DNA of 64,000 bases, taken from contig NZ_RSEJ01000013.1 in assembly GCF_009910675.1 (NCBI RefSeq), forward strand, positions 1 through 64,000, written 5' to 3'. Source of the stretch: Photobacterium alginatilyticum. Its GTDB lineage: Bacteria; Pseudomonadota; Gammaproteobacteria; Enterobacterales; Vibrionaceae. Of this stretch, positions 28,521-37,342 are shown piece after piece (position 1 is the stretch's first letter; every line of letters starts with the position of its first letter). The notes under the pieces were generated by a model. The model worked only from the letters and a program-made list of their open reading frames with translations. It was not told where the DNA came from and ran no database searches. The translations under genes were made by a program, and so were the position numbers.

Positions 28521-30785
28521 TTATAGCGCCGCGCCAAAGAACAGGTAATAGGCATTGTTATTCTGCTCCGTCTGGCCATATGCGAAGATAAGCGGCCCAA
28601 ATGGCGTCGTAATACCGGAGAACACACTGCCGGCCCAATACATCGGGGCTTCGTTGAGCGGGATATCGCTATCGTTATACACCCCGCCCCATTCGACGGA
28701 GCTGCCGACATACACCGTCGAGTTGAACAGCCCGAAATCCTGCTCTAACAGGTGGTAACGATATACAAGGGCAGAGAATAGTTTGTTGTTACCAGACAAG
28801 CTGTTTTTCGGGATCCCCGACAGGTTCAAAAAGCCCCCCAGCTCTTTGGGATCCAGGCTTAGGCTTTCATCCGACTTCACTCTGCCTATCTCGGCCTTGC
28901 CCATGAGGGTATGATCCCCGATCGTATAGGCACCTTTCCATTTGGCGTCGATATGGAAAGCAAGATCGGTCAGCTCCAGCCCCAAAAACTCGTTGTTGTC
29001 ATCCGATGCGGCAAGCTCGACCTGTAACAAATTTCCGCGTTTTGGCAGCATAAACTCATCCAGGGTGTCGAGGGTATAACTCACATAGCCAATCTGGCTT
29101 TCCCGCTTCTCCTTGCCAAGATCACCAAAAATGCCCGGAAATTCAGTCTCGCCATAGATATAGCGAAGGCCTATCCGAAACTCCTGCCAGAGCTCCGGCT
29201 GCCAGCCAAACGAAGCATCCAAAATCGTGTCATTGTAGGTCGCCGGAATAAAGCTGTCGATTTCTTCGAGACTTGGCTCCTCACCAATTGCAGGCACGTT
29301 CTTCTCGGAGTTTTTATACTCGGCACTAATCTGGCTAAACCATTCCTGATTTTTGATAAACGGCAGGTACAAGCCCGTTGCAATTCGTTTATCAGTGCCG
29401 TATTCCAGCTCGGTCCGCCACTCCGCCCCGGCTTCGCTTAGCCCGGTCACATTAAACGCCACGCCTATCGAATAATCGGTACTGTTTTCGAAGTCATCTT
29501 CCAGGGCAAACCGGAGATCAATAAAGTTAGGTCCCCAGCTCTTCTCCTTGACCTCGACCAGCACCACATTCTCGCCTTCCTCAGCCTGGATCCGGTAGTC
29601 AATCCGCTCAAAACGATCGAGGGCATACAGATTTCGAACGCTTTCCGCCAACTCTTCAGAGCTAATGCGCGAGCCCGGCTCGAGCTCCAGCCGATCCAGC
29701 AACACCTGATCCGAATAATGGCTGTTGTTAACCAGCTGAATATCATCCACCTTCAACTGATCAAGATGGTTCAACGTACGACGCTTGAGCTGTTTGCTGT
29801 CTATATAATTCTGATACCAAATAGAGCCACCCAAGCCCTTGAGCTGTTCTTCCAGCGCCATGGCTGCTGTATAGCCGTTTTCAAAAGCCACTGGCATCTG
29901 CTCAAAATCTGCCGTCGTGATCCCCTGAATATCTGGGCGGATCAACACATCCTCGCCACTTAATAGTTTTATCTGGCGGGTCGCATTATCACGCACCATG
30001 AAATCGGTCAGCTGATCCATCACGGCAAAGTAATTGTTGAGATCATCACGGCGCTTAAACTCATTACTGATATCAACGGCAATCACAATATCAGCGCCCA
30101 TCGCCTTGACGACCGAAACCGGCAGGTTGTTGGTGATCCCGCCATCCACCAATAGCTTGTCACCCAGCTCCATCGGCGGTAGCAGCCCCGGAATCGACAT
30201 ACTGGCCTGCATCACCTCGGCCAAATCTCCACTTGCCAATATAACCGGCTCCAGATTTTCGATATCGGTCGCCACCGCCCGATAAGGGATAGGCAGCCGA
30301 TCAAAGCTTTTCATCGTTGGCAGATTGCCGGATGTGGTGCGCAGGATTTCGCCCATGCTCTGTCCTTGGACAAAGCCACGGGGTACCTTCAGCTCCCAGA
30401 AATCAAAGCCAATTTCGCTACTGACCTGAAAGCGGTCCTCCTGCTGCTTTTCCCTGACCCGGCGATCGCTGCGCTGGACCCGGTCCTCGTAGCCTTTGCC
30501 CCAGTCCACCGTCGTCAGCAGCGCCTCGATATCATCGGCACTCATGCCGGTCGCATAGAGGCCGCCGACATAAGCCCCCATGCTGGTACCCACGATATAG
30601 TCCACCGGGATCTGCATATCCTCCAGCGCCTTGAGCACCCCGATATGGGCAGCCCCCTTGGCTCCCCCGCCACCGAGCACAACACCAATTTTTGGCCGTT
30701 CTGCAGCAAAAACAGGCTGATAGAATAGCACCTGAATTATTGTGAGAATTATCACTAAAGTTATGTAACGACTCGGCAGATACAT
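28521..30785 (-). CDS. Patatin-like phospholipase with POTRA and beta-barrel domains (PlpD/type Vd-like)
   Basis: This probable outer-membrane or secreted lipolytic protein has the domain order of type Vd secreted patatins (PlpD). From ATG 30785 it has a signal peptide (about residues 1-28, ending VFAA). The patatin domain has oxyanion GGGGAKG (38-44), nucleophile S68 in GTSMG and DGG at 214-216. A POTRA-like section follows, then a C-terminal BamA-like barrel of about 300 residues ending with Leu. Length is about 754. The frame is open to 30911, but that form would overlap the chemoreceptor gene; ATG 30827 is another candidate. Function as a phospholipase is inferred. Confidence 0.85.
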   Translation of the reverse strand: MYLPSRYITLVIILTIIQVLFYQPVFAAERPKIGVVLGGGGAKGAAHIGVLKALEDMQIPVDYIVGTSMGAYVGGLYATGMSADDIEALLTTVDWGKGYEDRVQRSDRRVREKQQEDRFQVSSEIGFDFWELKVPRGFVQGQSMGEILRTTSGNLPTMKSFDRLPIPYRAVATDIENLEPVILASGDLAEVMQASMSIPGLLPPMELGDKLLVDGGITNNLPVSVVKAMGADIVIAVDISNEFKRRDDLNNYFAVMDQLTDFMVRDNATRQIKLLSGEDVLIRPDIQGITTADFEQMPVAFENGYTAAMALEEQLKGLGGSIWYQNYIDSKQLKRRTLNHLDQLKVDDIQLVNNSHYSDQVLLDRLELEPGSRISSEELAESVRNLYALDRFERIDYRIQAEEGENVVLVEVKEKSWGPNFIDLRFALEDDFENSTDYSIGVAFNVTGLSEAGAEWRTELEYGTDKRIATGLYLPFIKNQEWFSQISAEYKNSEKNVPAIGEEPSLEEIDSFIPATYNDTILDASFGWQPELWQEFRIGLRYIYGETEFPGIFGDLGKEKRESQIGYVSYTLDTLDEFMLPKRGNLLQVELAASDDNNEFLGLELTDLAFHIDAKWKGAYTIGDHTLMGKAEIGRVKSDESLSLDPKELGGFLNLSGIPKNSLSGNNKLFSALVYRYHLLEQDFGLFNSTVYVGSSVEWGGVYNDSDIPLNEAPMYWAGSVFSGITTPFGPLIFAYGQTEQNNNAYYLFFGAAL

Positions 30786-30841
30786 GCACAGAGAGAGATT
30801 TCTAACAGATGGCTTTATTTGGGTCATTGGCAACTTTTTCC

Positions 30842-30862
30842 ATGAACGAACTGTTCGTTCAT
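30842..30862. promoter_or_regulatory. Perfect 21-bp palindrome, probable operator
   Basis: Two 10-base arms, ATGAACGAAC and GTTCGTTCAT, flank a single central T. The site is 26 bases before the chemoreceptor ATG and 15 bases before a candidate patatin ATG (30827) on the other strand. Length and form resemble TetR-family operators. No TetR gene is adjacent. Confidence 0.7.
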
Positions 30863-30888
30863 TACTATATCGATAAGCAGCTAGCATT

Positions 30889-32805
30889 ATGAAGTTCAAC
30901 CAGCTCACCATTAAACAAAAACTAATTATGGCGATGATCCTCGCCGTACTTGCCTCAACAGTCCTTGTTGGCGCTATTGGTCAAAACCAGGCCCGCAGCG
31001 TGGTAGAAAGCCGTTTGCTTGAATCTGAGCTACCGGCAAACCTGATGCAGATCCGCAATACTATCGACAAGGAAGTGTCACTGCTACAGTCCGCGGCGCA
31101 ACAATTGGCAACAAACCGTTTTATTACCGATATGTATAAAGAAAACGGCCGCCCGCAGCAAGAAGATCGACTGATAAAACAGCTCAATGATATCAGAACT
31201 CAATACAACCTGTTTGACGCCTCTGTTGCGGATCGTACGACAGGCAACTACTGGAACCAGAATGGCTTTCTTCGCCGCCTTAACCAGCAGCAGGACAGCT
31301 GGTTCTACGGCTTTACCGGCAGCGGCAACGCCAAAATGCTCAACGTGTTCCAGGAAGCGAACGGCGAGGTCAAACTGTTTGTTAACTATCAGCAGCTTAA
31401 CGGTCGTGGGATGGCGGGCCTCTCAAAGTCGATGGACGAGATGGTCCGGTTCATCAACCAGTTCAAGCTGGAGCAAACTGGCTATGTCTACCTCACCGAT
31501 GCCAGCGGCATGGTGCGTCTGCACAAAGACAAGAGCAAGATGGGCGGCAGTGATCTGAACCAGCTGTACGGTACCGAGGTCTCTCGCCAGCTGCTGAACA
31601 AGGATGACTTCAACGTTGCCGAAGCAACTATCAACGGCAGCGATACCCTGATTGCCACCAGCTATATCCCGTCAATGGAATGGTATGTCGTGGCAGAGCT
31701 ACCGAAGGAAGAGGCCTTTGCCGGACTGAACCAGGCACGTAACCAAATCATGGTCTGGACAGCCGCTATCGCTGCAGTATTTGTCCTGATGGCAATCTGG
31801 CTCGGTAGCAACATTACCCGCCCGATCGAACGCCTTGCTGCTGTATTCAAAGACCTTGGCGAAGGTGAAGGCGATCTTCGCCACCGCATCGATATCAAAG
31901 GCAAGGATGAGATCGCCCAGCTGTCAGAAGGTTTCAACACCTTTATCGGCAAGATCCACTACTCGGTGCGTGAAGTGGCCGAAACCGGCAACTCACTGCG
32001 CAGCGCCGCAGAATCGGTGGCTTCCCAGGCTCAGCTGACCCTGGATAACAGCCACACCCAGCGTGACCGTACGATTCAGGTCGTCACCGCTATCAACCAA
32101 ATGGGCGCAACGGTTAACGAGATTGCCGGCAACGCCGCACAGGCCGCCGATGCCGCTCATAATGCCGAATCCGAAACCCAGAACGGCCAGGCCGTTGTCG
32201 GACAGGCACGCGACAGCATCAGCCAGCTATCCAACGATGTTTCCAACGTCAGCGAGGTGATCGAATCGCTTGCCAACAATACCCAGGCTATCGGTAGCAT
32301 CCTAGACGTGATCCGCGGTATCTCGGAGCAGACTAACCTGCTGGCGCTCAATGCCGCAATCGAAGCAGCCCGTGCCGGCGAGCAAGGCCGTGGCTTTGCC
32401 GTCGTGGCCGACGAGGTACGCAGCCTGGCAAGCCGGACTGCCGACTCGACAGACGAGATCCAGACGATGATCAACCGCCTGCAGGAAGAAGCCAGCAACG
32501 CCGTTAATGCTATTGTCCAGAGCCGCCAGCTAACCTCCGACGGTGTCTCGGCAGCCGACGAGGCATCCGGTGCACTGGTATCTATTGCCGATCGCATCAC
32601 TCTGATATCCGATATGAACACCCAGGTTGCAACAGCTACCGAAGAGCAGTCAACAGTCGTCAACGATATCAACTGCAATATCGAGGAAATCAACGAGACG
32701 ACCCAGCGCACAGCCGATACCGCCACCGAACTTGCCCACTCGAGTCAGGAGCTGCGCGAGCTGTCCAAGCGCCTTGATGACATGGTAGGAACGTTCAAGC
32801 TGTAA
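30889..32805 (+). CDS. Methyl-accepting chemotaxis protein (dCache-type)
   Basis: This 638-residue transmembrane chemoreceptor has a first membrane helix at about residues 12-30 and a periplasmic region of about 250 residues with dCache features ([33 protein letters not shown]). A second helix lies at about 285-305, then HAMP ([24 protein letters not shown]). The signalling domain has the conserved hairpin tip [32 protein letters not shown]. It lacks a C-terminal CheR/CheB tether (ends GTFKL). The ligand is unknown. It is divergent from the patatin gene and shares its operator region. Confidence 0.94.
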   Translation: MKFNQLTIKQKLIMAMILAVLASTVLVGAIGQNQARSVVESRLLESELPANLMQIRNTIDKEVSLLQSAAQQLATNRFITDMYKENGRPQQEDRLIKQLNDIRTQYNLFDASVADRTTGNYWNQNGFLRRLNQQQDSWFYGFTGSGNAKMLNVFQEANGEVKLFVNYQQLNGRGMAGLSKSMDEMVRFINQFKLEQTGYVYLTDASGMVRLHKDKSKMGGSDLNQLYGTEVSRQLLNKDDFNVAEATINGSDTLIATSYIPSMEWYVVAELPKEEAFAGLNQARNQIMVWTAAIAAVFVLMAIWLGSNITRPIERLAAVFKDLGEGEGDLRHRIDIKGKDEIAQLSEGFNTFIGKIHYSVREVAETGNSLRSAAESVASQAQLTLDNSHTQRDRTIQVVTAINQMGATVNEIAGNAAQAADAAHNAESETQNGQAVVGQARDSISQLSNDVSNVSEVIESLANNTQAIGSILDVIRGISEQTNLLALNAAIEAARAGEQGRGFAVVADEVRSLASRTADSTDEIQTMINRLQEEASNAVNAIVQSRQLTSDGVSAADEASGALVSIADRITLISDMNTQVATATEEQSTVVNDINCNIEEINETTQRTADTATELAHSSQELRELSKRLDDMVGTFKL

Positions 32806-32825
32806 CGGCTTTAACCCCACTAGTC

Positions 32826-32863
32826 CTCCCCCTTTTCAAGGGGGAGCTAGAGGGGTTCCCCCT
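32826..32863. repeat. C/G-run palindromic intergenic element
   Basis: CTCCCCC and GGGGGAG form a hairpin with a TTTTCAA loop (32826-32846), followed by a second AGGGG/CCCC pair. It looks like a REP-type dispersed palindrome. It follows the chemoreceptor stop and could also end its transcript. Other copies cannot be sought within this window. Confidence 0.45.
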
Positions 32864-33009
32864 ACGCCTTCAAAATCAAATTCGCAACTATCTAAAAACG
32901 CAAAATAACATTATTCTGCACGGGCATTATTTTGTGACGCCCTCCAAACTTTAATATGTCGCATAGGCGTATTTTTGCAGCTCAATTTGATCAATAACTA
33001 AAACCAACA

Positions 33010-33723
33010 ATGAAACTCACTAAAATTGCAATTTCTTCCCTTCTGGCTTGCGCATTCGCATCAGGTTCCGTATTCGCCGATCCTAAATTGCCGGGTACCG
33101 AAACCGGGTACAGCTCAATCCAAATCATGCAGCAGGGGGAACCTGCCCAGCTTCATTGGGTATCGGTTGAGGAGATTGAAAAGAGCCTAGAGGGCAAGGA
33201 GCCAATGACCGTCGGTTTTGATATCGACGACACGGTACTGTTCAGCTCACCTGGCTTTTATCGCGGACAGCAGGTGTTCTCGCCAAATGGCTACAGCTAC
33301 CTCAAAACTCAGAAATTCTGGGACAAAATGAACTGTGAGTGGGAAAAATTCAGCTTGCCAAAAGAGATCGGCAAGAAGCTGATTGCGATGCACCAGAAGC
33401 GCGGGGACGATATCTACTTTATTACCGGCCGCACCGGATCCGAGTGCGAAATTTCGACTCAGTACCTGAAAGACTCGTTCGGCATTAACAACATGCACAA
33501 GGTCATTTTTGCCGGCTCTAGCAAGACGGAATACACCAAAACCAAGCACATCAAGGCGCACGACATTAAGATGTACTACGGTGACTCAGACGGCGATATC
33601 ATCTCGGCTCGCAATGCCGGTGCCGAAGGGATCCGTATCATGCGTAACGCCAGTTCCAGCTACAAGCCGGTACCGCAAAACGGTATCTACGGAGAGAAGA
33701 TTGTGAAGGACTCTCAGTACTAA
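33010..33723 (+). CDS. aphA: Class B acid phosphatase
   Basis: This 237-residue periplasmic phosphatase/phosphotransferase is of the DDDD (HAD) superfamily. The signal peptide is MKLTKIAISSLLACAFASGSVFA (about 23 residues). The catalytic DIDDT has D71 and D73, and a second acidic motif GDSDGDI is near the C-terminus. This group releases phosphate from nucleotides outside the cytoplasm. It is not the quorum-sensing regulator also called AphA in Vibrio. It stands alone, with about 200 upstream bases. Confidence 0.94.
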   Translation: MKLTKIAISSLLACAFASGSVFADPKLPGTETGYSSIQIMQQGEPAQLHWVSVEEIEKSLEGKEPMTVGFDIDDTVLFSSPGFYRGQQVFSPNGYSYLKTQKFWDKMNCEWEKFSLPKEIGKKLIAMHQKRGDDIYFITGRTGSECEISTQYLKDSFGINNMHKVIFAGSSKTEYTKTKHIKAHDIKMYYGDSDGDIISARNAGAEGIRIMRNASSSYKPVPQNGIYGEKIVKDSQY

Positions 33724-33746
33724 TCCATTGCACTATTACTAAAACC

Positions 33747-33772
33747 AAAAAAGCGCCCTGGGGCGCTTTTTT
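33747..33772. terminator. Bidirectional terminator between aphA and lpdA
   Basis: AAAAAAGCGCC and GGCGCTTTTTT form a perfect 11-bp stem with a CTGG loop. It serves both convergent genes. Confidence 0.9.
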
Positions 33773-33795
33773 CGTATCAGTATCAATCGCAAGAA

Positions 33796-35229
33796 TTACT
33801 TCTTACGCTTAACCGCTTTCGGGTTTGGAAGGTCAGTGATAGAACCTTCAAAGACTTCAGCAGCCAGACCGACAGATTCGTGTAGCGTTGGGTGCGCGTG
33901 GATTGTTAGCGCGATGTCTTCTGCATCACAACCCATCTCGATCGCCAGACCGATTTCACCCAGAAGCTCACCACCGTTGGTACCAACGATAGCACCACCG
34001 ATCACACGGTGCGTGTCTTTGTCGAAGATCATCTTCGTCATACCGTCTGCACAGTCAGAAGCGATTGCACGGCCAGAAGCCGCCCAAGGGAACGTAGCAA
34101 CTTCGTAGTTGATACCTTCGGCTTTTGCTTCTTTCTCTGTCTTACCAACCCATGCCACTTCTGGCTCAGTGTAGGCAATAGAAGGAATCACTTTAGGGTC
34201 GAAGTAGTGCTTCTTGCCAGAGATAACTTCAGCGGCAACGTGGCCTTCATGCACACCTTTGTGCGCTAGCATTGGCTGGCCAACGATGTCACCGATAGCA
34301 TGGATGTGCGGTACGTTGGTACGCATCTGCTTGTCAACGTTGATAAAGCCGCGCTCGTCAACCTCGATACCCGCTTTCTCTGCATCAATCAGCTTACCGT
34401 TTGGTACACGGCCGATTGCCACAAGTACTGCATCATAACGTACAGGCTCAGCTGGTGCTTTCTTGCCTTCCATTGAAACGTAGATACCGTCTTCTTTCGC
34501 TTCAACTGCCGTCACCTTGGTTTCCAGCATCAGGTTGAATTTCTTCTTGATGCGCTTGGTGAAGACGCGAACAATATCTTTGTCCGCTGCAGGGATCACT
34601 TGATCGAACATTTCAACAACGTCGATCTGAGAACCTAGCGAGTGGTAAACCGTACCCATTTCCAGGCCGATAATACCGCCACCCATGACCAACATCTTCT
34701 CAGGTACTTCTTTTAGCTCAAGAGCGTCAGTTGAGTCCCAGATGCGTGGGTCTTCATGCGGAATGAAAGGTAGCTCGATAGGACGAGAACCTGCCGCAAC
34801 AATCGCGTTGTCGAAGTTAACCGTTGTCTGACCTTCTTCGCCTTCAACTACGATAGTGTTAGGACCGGTGAATTTACCGTAACCGTTAACAACGTTAACT
34901 TTACGCATCTTAGCCATACCGCCAAGACCGCCAGTCAGCTGAGTGATTACTTTTTCTTTCCAGACACGGATCTTGTTGATATCTGTCTGCGGCTCACCGA
35001 ACACAACACCGTGCTCAGCCATCGCCTTCGCTTCCTCAATAACTTTAGCAACGTGAAGAAGGGCTTTTGATGGGATACAACCCACGTTCAGACATACACC
35101 ACCAAGCGTGCTGTATTTTTCGATTAGAACCGTATCTAGACCTAAGTCCGCGCAACGGAATGCCGCAGAGTAACCAGCAGGGCCTGAACCCAACACCACT
35201 ACCTGGGCTTTAATTTCTTTACTCATCAT
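33796..35229 (-). CDS. lpdA: Dihydrolipoyl dehydrogenase (E3)
   Basis: This FAD enzyme reoxidises lipoyl groups of pyruvate and 2-oxoglutarate dehydrogenases, passing electrons to NAD+. The 477-residue protein shows FAD motif GSGPAGY, redox cysteines C46 and C51 in GGVCLNVGCIPSK, NAD motif GGGIIGLEMG and the catalytic HAHPTLHES near the end. It is the last gene of the pdh cluster. A 194-base gap with a hairpin separates it from aceF, so it may have its own promoter, as in E. coli. Confidence 0.97.
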   Translation of the reverse strand: MMSKEIKAQVVVLGSGPAGYSAAFRCADLGLDTVLIEKYSTLGGVCLNVGCIPSKALLHVAKVIEEAKAMAEHGVVFGEPQTDINKIRVWKEKVITQLTGGLGGMAKMRKVNVVNGYGKFTGPNTIVVEGEEGQTTVNFDNAIVAAGSRPIELPFIPHEDPRIWDSTDALELKEVPEKMLVMGGGIIGLEMGTVYHSLGSQIDVVEMFDQVIPAADKDIVRVFTKRIKKKFNLMLETKVTAVEAKEDGIYVSMEGKKAPAEPVRYDAVLVAIGRVPNGKLIDAEKAGIEVDERGFINVDKQMRTNVPHIHAIGDIVGQPMLAHKGVHEGHVAAEVISGKKHYFDPKVIPSIAYTEPEVAWVGKTEKEAKAEGINYEVATFPWAASGRAIASDCADGMTKMIFDKDTHRVIGGAIVGTNGGELLGEIGLAIEMGCDAEDIALTIHAHPTLHESVGLAAEVFEGSITDLPNPKAVKRKK

Positions 35230-35381
35230 GACCTCGTTGTAGTCTTTTATCCCTAACAGGCTATCAGGTAAGTTGTACTTATTTGCTGTTGTACATTCTT
35301 CTTTCAGATTGCCAACAAGTTTACAGACCTGTTAACAAAGTGAAAAGTATATTGCCATAGCCTGTGAGCTACACAACAATT

Positions 35382-35405
35382 CCATGCCTGCTGTTGCAGG
35401 CATGG
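35382..35405 (-). other. Stem-loop between aceF and lpdA
   Basis: CCATGCCTGC and GCAGGCATGG form a perfect 10-bp stem with a TGTT loop 19 bases after the aceF stop. There is no U-run, so it may be a partial terminator or an mRNA-stabilising hairpin that sets lpdA apart from aceEF. Confidence 0.6.
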
Positions 35406-35423
35406 CGTTGCGGATGTGAAACC

Positions 35424-37328
35424 TTAAAGCACCAAACGGCGGATATCTGATAGACAGCCGTTCAGGTAAGTAATGAAGCGTGCACCTTCGGCACCGTCAA
35501 TCACACGGTGATCGTATGACAGTGACAATGGAAGCTGTAGGCGTGGTTCGAACTCTTTACCGTTCCACACTGGCTTCATTTCAGACTTAGATACACCCAG
35601 GATACCGACTTCTGGCGCATTCACGATAGGTGTGAACGCAGTACCACCAATGCCGCCAAGGCTAGAGATGGTGAAACAGCCACCCTGCATGTCTGCCGCA
35701 GTCAGCTTACCAGCACGTGCTTTCTTAGACACCGCCATCAGTTCTTCAGAAAGCTCGTAGATACCTTTCTTGTTTACGTCCTTGAAGACAGGAACAACAA
35801 GACCGTTTGGCGTATCTACCGCGATACCCACGTTTACGTACTTCTTCAGGATCAGGCTTTCACCGTCTTCTGATAGAGAAGAGTTGAACGCTGGGAAGGC
35901 TTCAAGCGCTTTCGCAACTGCTTTCATGATGAATACTAGCGGAGTGATCTTCATGCCACTGTCTTTCTTCGCTTCAATCGCGTTCTGCTCTTTACGGAAA
36001 GCTTCAAGCGCTGTGATGTCTGCGTTGTCCCACTGTGTAACGTGAGGGATCATCACCCAGTTACGGTGCAGGTTAGCACCAGAGATCTTCTTGATGCGAG
36101 AAAGCTTCTGAACTTCGGTTTCACCGAACTTGCTGAAGTCAACTTTCGGCCATGGTAGTAGACCCAGTGCAGAGCCGTCACCTTTGCCAGATGCCGCAGC
36201 ACCCGACTCAAGACGCTTAAGTGCTTCTTTAACGAAGTTCTGTACGTCTTCTTTCAGGATACGGTTCTTACGGCCAGTACCTTTAACCTTAGACAGGTTA
36301 ACACCGAACTCGCGAGCCAGGCGGCGAACAACTGGAGACGCGTGAGCGTAGTCGTTGTTTTCCTGGAAGTCGCCTGCGGCCGGCGTCCCGGTAGAAGCTG
36401 GAGCTGCCGCCGCTGGCGCTGCTGCTGGAGCTGCTGCCGCAGGAGCCGGACGGTTCGACGACTCGACCGCTGCTGGAGCTGCACCCGCAACCGGAGTGCC
36501 GGCCACCTCAAATACCATGATTAGCGAGCCAGTCGACACTTTGTCACCTGCTGCAATCTTGATTTCTTTAACCTTACCAGCAAACGGTGCAGGTACTTCC
36601 ATAGAAGCCTTGTCACCTTCAACAGTGATCAGAGACTGCTCTTCTTCAATCATGTCGCCTACAGCTACCATGATTTCAGTCACTTCTACTTCGTCGCCAC
36701 CGATGTCCGGTACGTTAACTTCTTTCGCTGCAGATGCTGCAGGAGCCGCCGCTGGCGCTTCTGCGGCTACAGATGCTGCTGGAGCGCCTGAACCTGCTGT
36801 TTCGAAGACCATGATAAGTGAGCCAGTCGATACTTTATCGCCTGCTGCTACTTTGATTTCTTTTAGGGTACCGGCAAATGGTGCAGGTACTTCCATTGAT
36901 GCTTTGTCGCCTTCAACAGTAAGAAGAGACTGCTCTTCTTCGATGCTGTCGCCGACTGCAACCATGATTTCAGTCACTTCTACTTCGTCACCGCCGATGT
37001 CCGGTACGTGAACTTCTTTCAGCTCAGCCGCTGCTGCCGGTGCTGGAGCAGCAGGCGCTGCTTCAGCCGCAGGAGCAGGTGCTGCAGCGCCGGCCGCCTC
37101 TGCTTCGAAAATCATGATTAGAGAACCGGTAGAAACCTTGTCGCCTTCAGCCACTTTGATTTCTTTAACGATACCCGCCTGAGAAGCTGGTACTTCCATA
37201 GAAGCCTTGTCGCCTTCTACAGTGATCAGAGACTGCTCTTCTTCAACCTTGTCGCCAACGCTGACAAGAATCTCAGTGACTTCAACCTCATCCGCACCGA
37301 TGTCAGGTACATTAATTTCGATTGCCAT
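35424..37328 (-). CDS. aceF: Pyruvate dehydrogenase E2, dihydrolipoyl acetyltransferase
   Basis: E2 is the core of the pyruvate dehydrogenase complex and moves acetyl groups from E1 to CoA. The 634-residue protein has three tandem lipoyl domains, each with the lipoylated lysine in [10 protein letters not shown] (about residues 40, 140 and 240). Ala/Pro-rich linkers separate them. The peripheral-subunit-binding domain ([22 protein letters not shown]) and the catalytic domain with [12 protein letters not shown] follow. The three lipoyl modules are highly repetitive at the DNA level, a potential site of recombination. aceF starts 15 bases after aceE. Confidence 0.97.
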   Translation of the reverse strand: MAIEINVPDIGADEVEVTEILVSVGDKVEEEQSLITVEGDKASMEVPASQAGIVKEIKVAEGDKVSTGSLIMIFEAEAAGAAAPAPAAEAAPAAPAPAAAAELKEVHVPDIGGDEVEVTEIMVAVGDSIEEEQSLLTVEGDKASMEVPAPFAGTLKEIKVAAGDKVSTGSLIMVFETAGSGAPAASVAAEAPAAAPAASAAKEVNVPDIGGDEVEVTEIMVAVGDMIEEEQSLITVEGDKASMEVPAPFAGKVKEIKIAAGDKVSTGSLIMVFEVAGTPVAGAAPAAVESSNRPAPAAAAPAAAPAAAAPASTGTPAAGDFQENNDYAHASPVVRRLAREFGVNLSKVKGTGRKNRILKEDVQNFVKEALKRLESGAAASGKGDGSALGLLPWPKVDFSKFGETEVQKLSRIKKISGANLHRNWVMIPHVTQWDNADITALEAFRKEQNAIEAKKDSGMKITPLVFIMKAVAKALEAFPAFNSSLSEDGESLILKKYVNVGIAVDTPNGLVVPVFKDVNKKGIYELSEELMAVSKKARAGKLTAADMQGGCFTISSLGGIGGTAFTPIVNAPEVGILGVSKSEMKPVWNGKEFEPRLQLPLSLSYDHRVIDGAEGARFITYLNGCLSDIRRLVL

Positions 37329-37342
37329 GTTTAATTTACCTC

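Noticed and set aside
33010..33723. aphA as the low-cell-density quorum regulator
   Set aside because: The sequence has a signal peptide and DIDDT phosphatase motifs; it only shares the name with the PadR-type AphA.
36355..37011. Repeats in aceF as a mobile or tandem-repeat element
   Set aside because: They are the three lipoyl domains of E2, an expected duplication within one protein.
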